In this document: one piece after another, positions 20,812-31,421 of the stretch | How the letters are laid out: the number at the start of each line of letters is the position of its first letter | Numbering within the stretch: the stretch's first letter is position 1 | Assembly (NCBI GenBank): GCA_024500155.1 | Contig: CM044875.1 | Coordinates: forward strand, 21,144,703-21,208,702 | Length of the DNA stretch: 64,000 bases | DNA from: Chenopodium formosanum | Lineage: Eukaryota > Streptophyta > Magnoliopsida > Caryophyllales > Amaranthaceae | Reading direction: 5' to 3' | Notes under the pieces: model-generated | Told to the model about the DNA's origin: nothing | Database searches by the model: none | Seen by the model: the letters and a program-made list of their open reading frames with translations, nothing else | Position numbers and translations under genes: made by a program

Positions 20812-21660
20812 AGATTTTGTGTGAATCCATTTCACGTGAGTTCGGTTTATAATGCATACTCCCACCCCCTATCCACTGTCACTGCCCAGCCCCTACCGGC
20901 AGCCGGCGACCTTCTCCCTCCCAACCCCCGGTGCCGACGACCCTCCCCCACCCATTTTCGGGCGCTGGGGATCCTGCATACAAAGTTCCTGAATTTTTGT
21001 TATTTATAGACAGCTCTCATAACCCAATTGCTGGATCAGTATTATGAATCTTCTGAGTTCTGATCGATATGATTAGGTGGCAATATCAAGGGCACTGAAT
21101 GGTATTGGACTTGCTATTGTTATACCTTCAGTAAAATTAGGAAAGAAATAAAAAGAGCCAACCTTTGATGGAAGAGATAGGTGTCTGGAAGATTGGATGA
21201 ACTTGCGAAGGAAAAGGCTATTCTTCATCTTATTTTTCTGTCGAGAAAACCTGCAATTTAAAAAAAATTTGAAGAGATCTTAATGGAGGGTATGTGCTTT
21301 GGCAAAACTAACCTAATATTTTATATATATAACCTAATATCTGATATATATATAACCTAATTTATGACAATTATAATATAATTTCTGATATTTATAATAT
21401 AATATCTAAGCATTATAATCTTATTTTTGACAATTAAGACCTAATATATGGCAATAATAATCTAATACCTGATAAGTATAATCTAATATCAGACCATTAT
21501 TATCTAATTTTCGACACTTATAATCTAATATCTAATATTTATAATCTAATATCTGACTATTATTATCTAATTTATGACAATTAAGAATTTTTTTTTTCCT
21601 CAAATTTTTTTTTCCTGTTTATATGACCGAATTCACGTGAGTTCGTTCTACACAATACTT
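20812..21660. mobile_element. Candidate inverted-repeat element enclosing a 21-bp minisatellite
   Basis: GATTTTGTGTGAATCC then TTCACGTGAGTTCGGT at the left pairs loosely with the reverse complement of the right end (ACCGAATTCACGTGAGTTCG, then TTCTACACAATAC). The interior holds a C-rich patch (20855-20960) and the tandem array 21310-21590. No target duplication was found, so this is only a candidate. Confidence 0.35.
21310..21590. repeat. 21-bp minisatellite array A
   Basis: Degenerate tandem units such as AATCTAATATCTGACTATTAT, about 12-13 copies. Several neighbouring units are exactly 21 bp long. It is not similar in sequence to array B. Confidence 0.8.
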
Positions 21661-21839
21661 TGTGTTAATTTTTTGTTTAATTGTTACTTTGTGTGGTTCA
21701 CATGTTAATAATCGTGAGGAGAACTTCTTCATATGGTGAAAAGGGTGCATGACAAGAAAGAAAAGGGGGCTGGGGCAGAAAATCGAGTACAAATAATCAT
21801 AAATAGGCCAATCTATTACTTATTACTATTACTTATTAC

Positions 21840-22881
21840 TAGAGTTGTCAGTTTCTGACCCGAATCATTAAATTTGACTGTTTTGAACCGATTCGAAAAG
21901 GAACTGAACTATTTAAAACCCGTTTTTAGAAACCGAAAACTGACCTGACCCAATTTTTTCCAACTTAAAACTGAACTGAACTGAATTTGTGCGAACTGTT
22001 ACTAACCCGACCCGTTATCAAGCCAAACCGTTACAACCCGAAACTGAAAGCAACCCAAACCGATTACGTCTAAACCCGATAGTAACCCGACCCATTTTAA
22101 ACCGAAAACCGTTAAAACCCGACAAAAATCCGATAAACCTAAATTGTTCCAACCTGTAACCCGTTGTGACTGAACCGTTTACGACCCGTAACCCGTTGAG
22201 ATCAAACCGTTTAAAACCTGTAACCCGTTATGACTAAGTCATTTACAACCTGTAACCCAATATGTCTATGATCTAATCCATTTCAACCCACTACTCGATA
22301 AACCCAACTTATTTATGACTTGACTTGATTATAACATGACCCGTTCCTACCCGCTATCTGACTAACTCGACTCGATAATCATCCGACTCAATTTAACCCG
22401 ATATGATTTGAACTGAAACCCGCTTCAAATTGGGTAAACTCGTTTTCAAACCAACCAAGTTCAATCTAAACCGATTATAACCTGAAACGATAATGATTGG
22501 ACCCGATTTCACCAGATCTGTTTTGAACCGACCCAGTTTAACCCAAACTGATTATGACCCGAACCAATTACGACCCGTCCTGATTAAGACCCGAACTGTT
22601 TTTAACCGAAACCCACTTTAAACGGGCTAAACTCGTCTTCAACCCGACCCGGCTCAACCCAAATTGATTATGACCCGAGTTGACTAGAACCTGACCTGAA
22701 AAGGATCCGATCCAAATAGAAACTGCAATTAAAAAAACCAAACCAAACTGACCCGATAATTTTCAAAACCGACCCAAACCAACCCGCTAATTATTTTAAC
22801 TTGTTATAAACCGACCCGTTATAACCCGAAACTGATAAACCCAACCCAAACCCGAAATGTTTACCCGAATTGACACCCCTA
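21840..22881. mobile_element. hAT-type non-autonomous element rich in CCCGA motifs
   Basis: 1042 bp with ends TAGAGTTGTCA and, inverted, TAGGGGTGTCA, flanked by the same 8-bp duplication CTTATTAC (21832-21839 and 22882-22889). TAGGGGTGTCA termini and 8-bp targets fit the hAT superfamily. The interior consists mostly of irregular AACCCGACC/AACCGA units, with no ORF. Confidence 0.88.
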
Positions 22882-22889
22882 CTTATTAC

Positions 22890-23564
22890 CGACAAAAGGT
22901 ACAAGACATATGCATCGAGGCTTTGTGCGTGAAAGCAAAAATGTAGAGGCTTTGATGCTTCTAAATTAAACAAGAAGTTGAATCAACATTGTTCTAATAA
23001 ACAATATAAAAGTTATAAATATCATAAAGTATTGGGTCGGGCAAGCCTCACCTAATAATTTGTACGGCAATACCCACCTTTCAATGTTTACTCCTCCCAA
23101 ACAATACTTCCCTCTCTATTACTTTCTTTCTCCTCCAGTAATGGCGATTTTCCCGACGGCGCAATCAACTTAATTATCTGGATATGTTGTATTTTTGCCG
23201 TCATCTTGACGAAGTTTTCGGCAATTTAACCTCCATTTCTCCGCGGTTTGCTCACACTTCAGTTTTATTCATTGCATCAATTTTAATATAAGTTCCTGTA
23301 ATATGATATAATTGAACAATTTGGAGCAAAAATTAGTTTATTTTAGTAGTATAATAGGAAGTAATATAGTAATATTGCATCAAATGTTTGTGGTGAACCT
23401 TTACTAAGTTTGCCGACCAACAATGATTTCGCAATTTTGGAGGCATTTTTGGGTAATGGTTGACATTGGGTTTTGTTGTGCTCTTCACCTTAAATAATTG
23501 CACGTAGCTTAATTTAAACTTTAGATATCACAGCTTATCATACATTATTTCTCCATAAATTGGT
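22890..23564. other. Gene-free stretch
   Basis: About 675 bp with no recognisable gene, repeat or element end. Mildly pyrimidine-rich near 23090-23140. Confidence 0.5.
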
Positions 23565-24200
23565 TTATGTATGTTTAATATCTTAAAAATAAATAATGAT
23601 ATCATCTTTTGTTTAAAATATGTCCTCTATTAAAATAATGGTATCCTTCATTGTTCAGAATATGTCATTTATTATTGTTCTTATTACATCCTCTATTGTT
23701 ATGAATATATCCTCTATTGAAGAAATGATATCCGTTATTGTGCCGAATATATCCTCTATTATTCTCTTTTGATTTTAATATGTCCTTTATTGAAATAACG
23801 ATATCCTCTTTTGCTCTAAATATGTCCTTGATTGTAATTATTGATAGATGCTGAGCATTCGAAAAAGTTTACTCATAAATAATACCCAAAGTTGCAACTA
23901 ATAAAAATCGGAGGTAATATTTAAATTTTAGGTTGGATGATATCGTTCATTATTTAGATGATATCATATAAGGGCTAGATGATATCATTTATTGGGTCTA
24001 TGATATCCTCTATTGCCTAGTTGATATTATCTATAAGATCGATGATATCATCTATTGTTTTTATGATATCATCTATTGTTTTTATGATATCATCTATAAG
24101 CTGAATGATATCATCTATTGACTAAATGATATCCTCTATTGATTATATGATATCATTTAACAAACTGTTAATACATATCCTCTATCAAATAATACTTATT
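23565..24200. repeat. 21-bp minisatellite array B, left part
   Basis: Tandem units of about 21 bp, such as ATATCCTCTATTGAAGAAATG. A short non-repeat gap (about 23845-23930) is followed by eleven units with the palindrome core ATGATATCAT or close variants, starting at 23937 and every 21 bp to 24147. It ends where the CACTA element begins. The array continues at 27996-28018 and from 42271. Confidence 0.9.
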
Positions 24201-26979
24201 CACTACTACAAAAAGCGTGTTTTTTGGACGCTTTTTAGGCCTTTTTTCGACGCCAAAAAGCGTCGAAAAATAATTTCTCGACGCTGCAAAAAAGCGTCGC
24301 AAATCCATGAGTCGAAAATTTTTCAGGGACACAAAAAAGCGTCGAGATTCTCGACGCTTTTCATTGTCCAAAATAATATACGAAGCATCAAAATTTACGT
24401 ATTTCGCGCAGTATCCCAAATGTATGTAGTATTTTAGCGACGCTTTTTCCTGTCCACATAATCAAATTTAGCGACGCTTTTTGTTGTCTTACGTTTATTC
24501 GTGTTAGCCTATGGTATGGCGGGAAAGTCTTTGAAATTTGAAAATGTGCAATTATGTAGACATTAAAAAGCGTCTAGATTTATTTTGTAGGCTTTTTTTT
24601 TTCTTTTATCAATTTATCATCATAAATACATTATAATTTTTTAAATTTATCATAAATTAAATTAATTAATAACATTAAAATAAAAATAAACAAAAATTCT
24701 ATATAACTATATTAAAAAAAAAACCATAATTAATCAACAATAAAAAAAGTACGTAGTTAATTACCAAATTTAGAAAAGAAAACATCAACACAGTACAATC
24801 AATAAAAAAAAAATGGTCGCATATTATAGTATGTAGCTTGTCCCTAAATAAATACATCACTAATATAGGACTAAAAACCAAAATAGATAGATGATGGCCA
24901 CATTGATCGATATAGTCGCTTGTTGATGCTCAAGTGTCCCGGCCTATTCTTTTGTTGCACCTACATTGCCTTTTCCAATCTTCAAAAAAAAAAAAAAAAA
25001 ACAAAAATACAAAGTATAAATTAGTCTAAATCATTTTTTACCAGAGCAACCACCATTACACATATGACTAACTTGATCACACTCAGTTCATACTTCATAT
25101 ATTTTTTAACACAAAGGAAGCACATTCATATTATATCATAATATAACTGATGAAATAAATCATCAGAATAAATGAAGGAAAGTTGCTGAATATAACCAGC
25201 AATCCTAACAAAAGGAAAGTAGAGGGCATATGATACCACACTAAACTTTCAAAGTACTTCCTAAAACAACATACATAAACTAAAAACAAAAGCATTACAG
25301 CATAATAATAAAAGATAGCAGCAGCAGAGTTGTTGATAGCAACATAAGGATGAGGAAACATCAGCTTTGTTTGAATTCATCTCACTTTCATTTTACTTGT
25401 CTTATTTATTCATCCATTTTTATGAGAAATTTTGTATTTTTTTCTTTTGGTAAAAATTAGAGCAAGTAAAATCATCAGACCTCAACAATCACATAACAAT
25501 TTTACACTAAGAAGCCATATGTAAGAAGCACTACACAAGTAAAATCATCAGACCTCAACAATCACATAAAATTAGTCCACCCTTGTCTATGCATTTTTCA
25601 TGAAATTTTCTGAGAAAAATCAAAGCCATAAGAAGCTCTACACAAGGGCAGAAAAGCAAACAGAGATTTCTTGCTGTCCATTAGAAAGCTTAAGAGTATA
25701 CGGAAACAGGAGTAAACTGAGTAATTCTTGACACTTATTGTCAGAAATCTAGAACAGGAGTAAACTGAGTAATTCTTGACACTGTCTCTTACAACAAAAA
25801 TGTAAGATAAAGTATATAAAGTTCTGAATTTCTAAAGCAACATTTGCACTTTGCAGTTACCAGTATATGGTTTTCTATGTCTGATTTGAGATCATACATC
25901 TACTCATTTTTCAGTTACCAGTATATGGTTCGCTATCTCTGAATTTCTGATTGCTTACATAACCATATTATTACTAATATAACTGAACCTAGCCAAGAGT
26001 GTACATAGTATCATTATGCATTTATATCATTTCCAAACTAACTGATTATACAGCCATTGCAGCACACACACACACACATGCAAAACACCCTCACCCTCCC
26101 CCCGTGACCTTGGTCTACAGCAGGAGGCAGAAACAGAAGCTAGGTTCTCCACAAAATTGAAATCATTGCATTTCTGAAGAGAAACTTATTCTCCTTCCCC
26201 CCACCAAAAGTCCAAAACCCACGACACAATCTAGAACCACTCATGTATATACGACGGACTTAGAAAAAACTCTTCATACACCACATAACAGAACAACATT
26301 TGAATATTTATCCAATATTTGACCAACTAATGATGTGTCCCAATGAAATATTTCAACATAGCAGCAGTACATAACTAAGTCCGACAATAACTCCTCTTAT
26401 ACATCTTCCTGAAATAAACAGTCACATGTACCACCCCCAATCTTTACAGCAAGCAGCAGGGGAGCAGGACAGGGAACATTGATAGGCTTTGTTACCTTGG
26501 TAAACATCAGAAACAGCGGGAAGCTAATACAATTCTTAATCATCAAAACAGGTACAGCAGCAAGTTTCTCAATATAAAGACATCAATGTCACTACTTAAC
26601 ATTCTTTCTCAAAAATTGAATCATTAATCAACTAACACTCCCATTATGAAACACCCTTCCCCCTTTAAATCACTGAATAATTATCCATAACAACAGATTT
26701 CTATAATATTTCAAATAAAATCCCTTTTTTCAAACCCAAAAAAAAAAAAGATTTCTATTAAAAAGACAAAATCTGATGACACGCACACACACAAGCTCTG
26801 AAATATAATCACACAGACACACAAGTTCTGATGTTTAGAGCTGCTAAAATAAAAGAACTCAAATTGCATAGGCATGGGAGCAGGACAGCAAGCAGCAGGG
26901 GAGCAGGACAACAAGCAGCAGGGCAGACGAGCAGTATAAAAGCAGCAGGGGAACAGGACAGGCAGTAGCAGAGGAACAG

Positions 26980-27036
26980 GGCACACACACACACACACAC
27001 AAGCTTTGAATTTCACACACACACACACACACACAA
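26980..27036. repeat. (AC)n microsatellites in the CACTA element
   Basis: Two AC runs separated by AAGCTTTGAATTTC. The Cys-Val open frames seen here on the minus strand are repeat artefacts. Confidence 0.88.
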
Positions 27037-27485
27037 GCATTTTAGGATGGAAGATCCGGATTTCAGCTCTGATTTCAGTCATAAAGAGAAATGTGACTTT
27101 GTTACCTGATGTTGTGCCTTTCCTAAGAATTCGGATGCTTTGTTTAGAAGACCTGGAGATGCATTCCCTTGACGAACTGCACCTACAATCTGAGAAAATT
27201 GTCCAACAAGCGCTTTTAGAAGAAGATTGTTGTGTCCGACAGAATTCACGAAAAAAACAACATATGAAGAAATTAATTTATCTAATTAAGGGCAAAAAAT
27301 TACCTCGCAATAAGAGATCGATTCTTGTTCTTCACCAACGCAAAATCGAAGACATGCAAACAAATAATTCCCAATTTTAACGAAAATTTAGAGAATTGTG
27401 ATATATTATGTGCCAAAAACGATAGAGATATATATCTAGCAAGAATATTGTTCAGCAAATTGTAAATTAATACCTCAAATTTATG

Positions 27486-27640
27486 AAACTAACGAGCCAC
27501 AAAACCCCAAATTCCTTGAAATTTAGCAAGCCAAAACCCCAAATTAACCCAGAAACTGACGAGCAACAACCCCAAATTCCTTGAAATTTAGCAAGCCAAA
27601 ACCCCAAAATTAACCCAGAAACTGACGAGCCACAAAACCC
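27486..27640. repeat. 66-bp tandem repeat in the CACTA element
   Basis: About 2.4 copies of a unit beginning AAACTGACGAGCCACAAAAC and containing CCTTGAAATTTAGCAAGCC, near the right end of the CACTA element. Confidence 0.85.
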
Positions 27641-28018
27641 CTAAAATTTGAGATTTTTTTTGTCACTGATGAGAGTGATGATGAAAGTGATGAAAGTTTA
27701 ATTAGAGGAGAGCAGAAGAATAGATGGGCAGTTTAATTGAATTCGGAACCTAGCTATTTCGAGTTTCAACTGAGGGTGAAACACAAACCCGCTAATTATT
27801 TCATTAAAAAAATTAAAAATTGCGGGCAACCTTACTCACGTGCATAGCACGTGAGTTTCTCGACGCTTTTAAGTGTCGAGAAAATTTTCGACTTCAAAAA
27901 GCGTCGCAAAAAGACGGAACCAAAAATTATAGACTGACGCCCCTTCAACAGCGTCGAACCAATTGCGTCCAAAAATCACTCTTTTTGTAGTAGTGATCCT
28001 CTAATAAATTGTACATAT

Positions 28019-28646
28019 TGTAGGGAATATTTCAAGGATCCCACACTTGAGCCCCACTGTGATCATACACTTAAGCATGGTGGCGTCCAAAGGTAAGGAA
28101 GCTAGAGCAAAAGAGTCGCCAACAAGTTTTAGGAACTTGTAAACCGTTCACAGGGTGAAGATTACACCCCTTAACGATCCAGGAGATTGTTAACTCCAAT
28201 AGGTCTGGAACCATGACTGGAAGTTCGGGGATGAAGGTACAAATCCAACCTAAAAGAGATTGAACTTGCCCTAAATAGGTCTCTACTTTATTCTTCTCGT
28301 ATTCATGTGCATTTTCTGACTAACATACAATCAATGGATTAACCCTAAACCTGTTTAGTCTATGTTGGTTGAACATTAATGCACAACAAAACTATTATTG
28401 GTGATCACTTGAATTATAATCACATTAACCTAAACAAGATTATTAATTATCTTATTAAGCGTGATTACAAGTACAAATTCTCTTTAAACATGTATAAAAG
28501 GCGTGATCAAGCAATAACAATAACATAATATAATATCAAGTAACATAATAATAATCATCATAATAATATTCTCAACCTCAAAGCATAATAATATTAGCAA
28601 GATCCTAGGCATGATACTAACAAGATTAATAACAAACCCTAGCATG
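28019..28646 (-). repeat. Truncated 3' LTR of the Ogre/Tat-like element
   Basis: 628 bp matching the start of the solo LTR at 4140 and of the LTR at 39501. Similarity stops abruptly after AACAAACCCTAGCATG, where the gag reading frame begins. Confidence 0.9.
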
Positions 28647-29524
28647 TTTGCTTCTATGAAATCTTGAATGAGATTTTGAAATCTGTAACATTCATTCGTG
28701 GTATGGCCCTTTCCTTGATGGTACTTGCAATAAGAGTTGGGATTCCATCTTGAAGATCGTCTTTCTGGCGTGGGATCTTCAGTGGGGCCAATAGGTTTGA
28801 TTAATCCTCGATCATGGAGAAGATCGAAAGCAGCATCATAAGTTATTCCAATGGGCGTGAACTCTCTTTTTGGTTTCTTTTTAGATCCTCGATTATCCAT
28901 GGCTAAGACACCATAGGTACTAACATTGTTACTAGAGTGGGCGTTTTCGGAAGAAGAAGGATGGTCGTTCCTCTTTCCTTTCCAGCCACTGTTGTTATTG
29001 CTACTAATCTTAGCCTTCTTGTTGCTCGGAGGAACATGAAGGAGATTTGAATCAATGAGGTCTTGAACATGATCCTTGAGGGCGAAACATTCTTCAGTGA
29101 TGTGACTATGACCTCGATGATATCGGTAGTAGGATTTTGGGTCCCGATTGGAGGATCGTCTTTCAGGTAATGGATCTGGAATTGGACCAATAGGGTGAAT
29201 GAGACCTTGGCCCTGGAGGTAGTTGAAAGCTTCGCTATAAGTCATTCCTATTGATGTGTACTCATCAATGGTCCGTTTTGCCCGCGACTTAGGAGCATTG
29301 AGTTTTGCATTAAAGCTTTGACAGGAGGAAGAGGAAAAATAGTGATCCTCCTTTTTGTCCTTTCGGTCTTGACAATGAGAACCTTGTTCGATAACCATTA
29401 TCCGGTTTGCTAGTCCTTTGATTGCACCCATAAGAACAGTATTGCGTAGTTCATGAACATCTTCTCCTAGACTTGACGAGTTTTCCTCGGTATTACTTAA
29501 GAAAACCTCTTCTTCACTAGCCAT
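28647..29524 (-). pseudogene. Truncated gag of the Ogre/Tat-like element with duplicated CX2H finger module
   Basis: ATG at 29522-29524. About 290 gag codons, then the frame runs into LTR sequence (from MLGFVINL). The acidic N-terminus is followed by two copies of a ~70-residue module: (S/P)IG(M/I)TY...AF..L...GLI.PIGP..DP.PERRSS, then a metal-finger-like YYRYHRGHSHITEECF or YCKYHQGKGHTTNECY and an LIQDFIEAN-type helix. The standard gag capsid core is not visible between the N-terminus and the first module. It would package RNA in an autonomous relative; here it is an incomplete protein. Confidence 0.8.
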
Positions 29525-29885
29525 TATTACGACCCTTTTTCTTCTATCAAAGAGTGAACTTTAACAAAAAGTGTTGTTTTGGTTAAACACTCTTCTCTCC
29601 TCAATCAAGTGCTGCAGAAAGGGAAGTTAGGGGTAATTTTTTTACTTTTGAATCAAACTCTATTCAACATGCAGTAGATGGAAGGAGGTAGGAAGAATAA
29701 AGTCGTGATATGGAGAAAGCATGTAGAGAATGGAGAGATATGAAATAATTAGGAATAGAATGTACCCCAACTCGAATGACGGAAAAAACTGACTCATGCA
29801 TGAACCTAAGACATGGTCAAAATGTGACATATTATGTGTGTGTTTTGATAGTGAATGTGAGTGACATACTTTGACTCTTTTGTGA
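29525..29885 (-). other. Leader of the Ogre/Tat-like element (gag-proximal part)
   Basis: Untranslated sequence upstream of gag, cut at 29885 by the Athila-like insertion and continued at 38234. No gene. Confidence 0.7.
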
Positions 29886-29890
29886 GACCA

Positions 29891-31407
29891 TGGCAGGCTA
29901 AAGTCGTATCACCTAATCAAAAGTAATTACCTAAGTCCTCTAACTAAAGTAGATAGGGAAGTAGGGTCGAATCCACAGGGAAACTAGTCTTTCTATTTCT
30001 AACTAATTAATAGCAATCTAAATTATTAGTAACAATTTGTTGTGATTTAAAGATTATACTACGAAGAATATAAGTAGGGAAAATAAAATAAGAGGAATCA
30101 ATGAATTAAGGACCTAGGGCATAGGTTCACCAATAAATAATATTCCAGGGTAAAACATAATAACCAATCATTAATGCATCAATTAACCAGATAATAAAGG
30201 GCTTTCGCTACGTATTACAATCACAGAATTAATCTACCGGTATTAAATCTCATCTCTCGAATCTCGACTTAACCATTTATAGATTAACCTGCCTATTGAA
30301 ACTAGACCTAAACATCAATTCTCATCTCTCGAATCTCGAATCAATATTGTCAAACTCATGCATAAAAGATCAGGCCTAATCTAGTCACAGAGCATTAAAT
30401 CAATCAATAGGAAATTAATATAGCATTGATAATTAACAACAATAAATTACCCCTTCATATTATTTATGGATCCCCATAAACCCTAGAAAAAGAACTACTC
30501 ACACATAATTAAATCTAAACTAATCAAAGCAACAAAATAAAACATGATAGAAGGAATAAAATAAATAACTGAGATTAAGAGAAAAGAAATCGTTACCAAA
30601 GTAATCAGAATAAAGAGTTGAGTAAAGAACAAAAGTATATAGTGTAGAGAGAGAAAATAAGCTTAAGTAGAGAGAGAAAATCTAAGAGAAAGAATTACCA
30701 AAGTAAAGGAAGAATAACGAAGTGTAAAAAAAAGAATCCTAAACTTGCTTAACAAAAACATATTTATAATAAGCAAGAATCCTAAACTAAAACAAACTAA
30801 ACGATGCTTAAAAGATCTATCAGAGACACGCGCCCGACCGGGCGCCACACCGCCCGACCGGGCGCGCCTTTTTGTTGCGATATAAGTCTTCTTTGCCCGA
30901 TCGGGCGCGCCATCAGGCGGACCACCGGGCGGACCACCGGGCAGACCATCGGGCAAACCACCGGGCAGACCACCGGGCGGACCATCGGGCAGACCACCGG
31001 GCAGACCACCGGGCGGACCATCGGGCAGACCACCGGGCGGACACCCTTGGGCCGCTTGGACTCCTCGTTTAGGCTCGTAACTTGGCCCAAACCAAATATC
31101 CTCTTTAGGGCTTTAATCATTCGGTCCAAATGCCTCGTCTTCACACAAGTCGAGCCCTTATTCACCGGTTTGATTACTCTAACCGATCTTGGGCTACGAA
31201 AGATGGTCGTGCTCCTCCAATGCTCGTAGTTGCTCCATAAAATCCCGGGAAAGTACTCCAAAGGTGCAATTCCCTACAAAACTCAACCAAAACTACGAAA
31301 ACACTAGAAAACACATATTAGTAATAAAAATGGCTCTAAAGAGCCAAAAACACTACTAATAATGACCAAGGTACGGGGGTAAAATACTACATAAACTAGA
31401 CATATCA
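29891..31407 (-). repeat. 3' LTR of the Athila-like element
   Basis: Runs from TGGCAGGCTAAAG to CTAGACATATCA and matches 36714-38228 throughout. Differences are concentrated in the 12-bp repeat block. Confidence 0.95.
30915..31046 (+). repeat. 12-bp minisatellite in the Athila-like 3' LTR
   Basis: Eleven 12-bp units of the form GGGC(G/A)GACCA(C/T)C, directly after GCCCGATCGGGCGCGCC. All frames through it are open, giving the false repeat proteins of ADHR or TTGQ type. Confidence 0.95.
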
Positions 31408-31421
31408 AACTCCCCCAAGCC
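31408..31421 (-). other. Polypurine tract of the Athila-like element
   Basis: On the minus strand GGCTTGGGGGAGTT lies directly before the LTR start TGATATG. It primes plus-strand DNA synthesis. Confidence 0.85.

Larger units (their letters stand above)
24201..27995. mobile_element. Non-autonomous CACTA (En/Spm) transposon
   Basis: 3795 bp starting CACTACTACAAAAAG and ending CTTTTTGTAGTAGTG. The inverted match extends about 31 bp (through TTTTTGGACGC) with a few mismatches. Subterminal regions at both ends are packed with GCGTCG/CGACGC and AAAAAGCG motifs, the usual transposase-binding arrangement. The flanking triplets are ATT and ATC, one mismatch from a 3-bp duplication. No transposase ORF. 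The interior has (AC)n runs near 26064 and 26985-27036, GCAGCAGGGGAGCAGGACA repeats near 26450 and 26880-26970, and a 66-bp tandem repeat at 27486-27640. Confidence 0.9.

Noticed and set aside
23565..24190. CRISPR-like array of evenly spaced repeats
   Set aside because: Units are contiguous 21-bp repeats in a plant nuclear context, with no unique spacers and no cas genes.
26711..27082. Cys-Val repeat ORFs on the minus strand in the CACTA element
   Set aside because: Produced by (AC)n microsatellites and GCAGCAGG repeats.
30804..31229. Open frames of the GQTTGRT / ADHRADHR type in the Athila-like LTRs (also 37625-38082)
   Set aside because: They come from a 12-bp tandem repeat that is open in several frames on both strands; they are LTR sequence, not genes.
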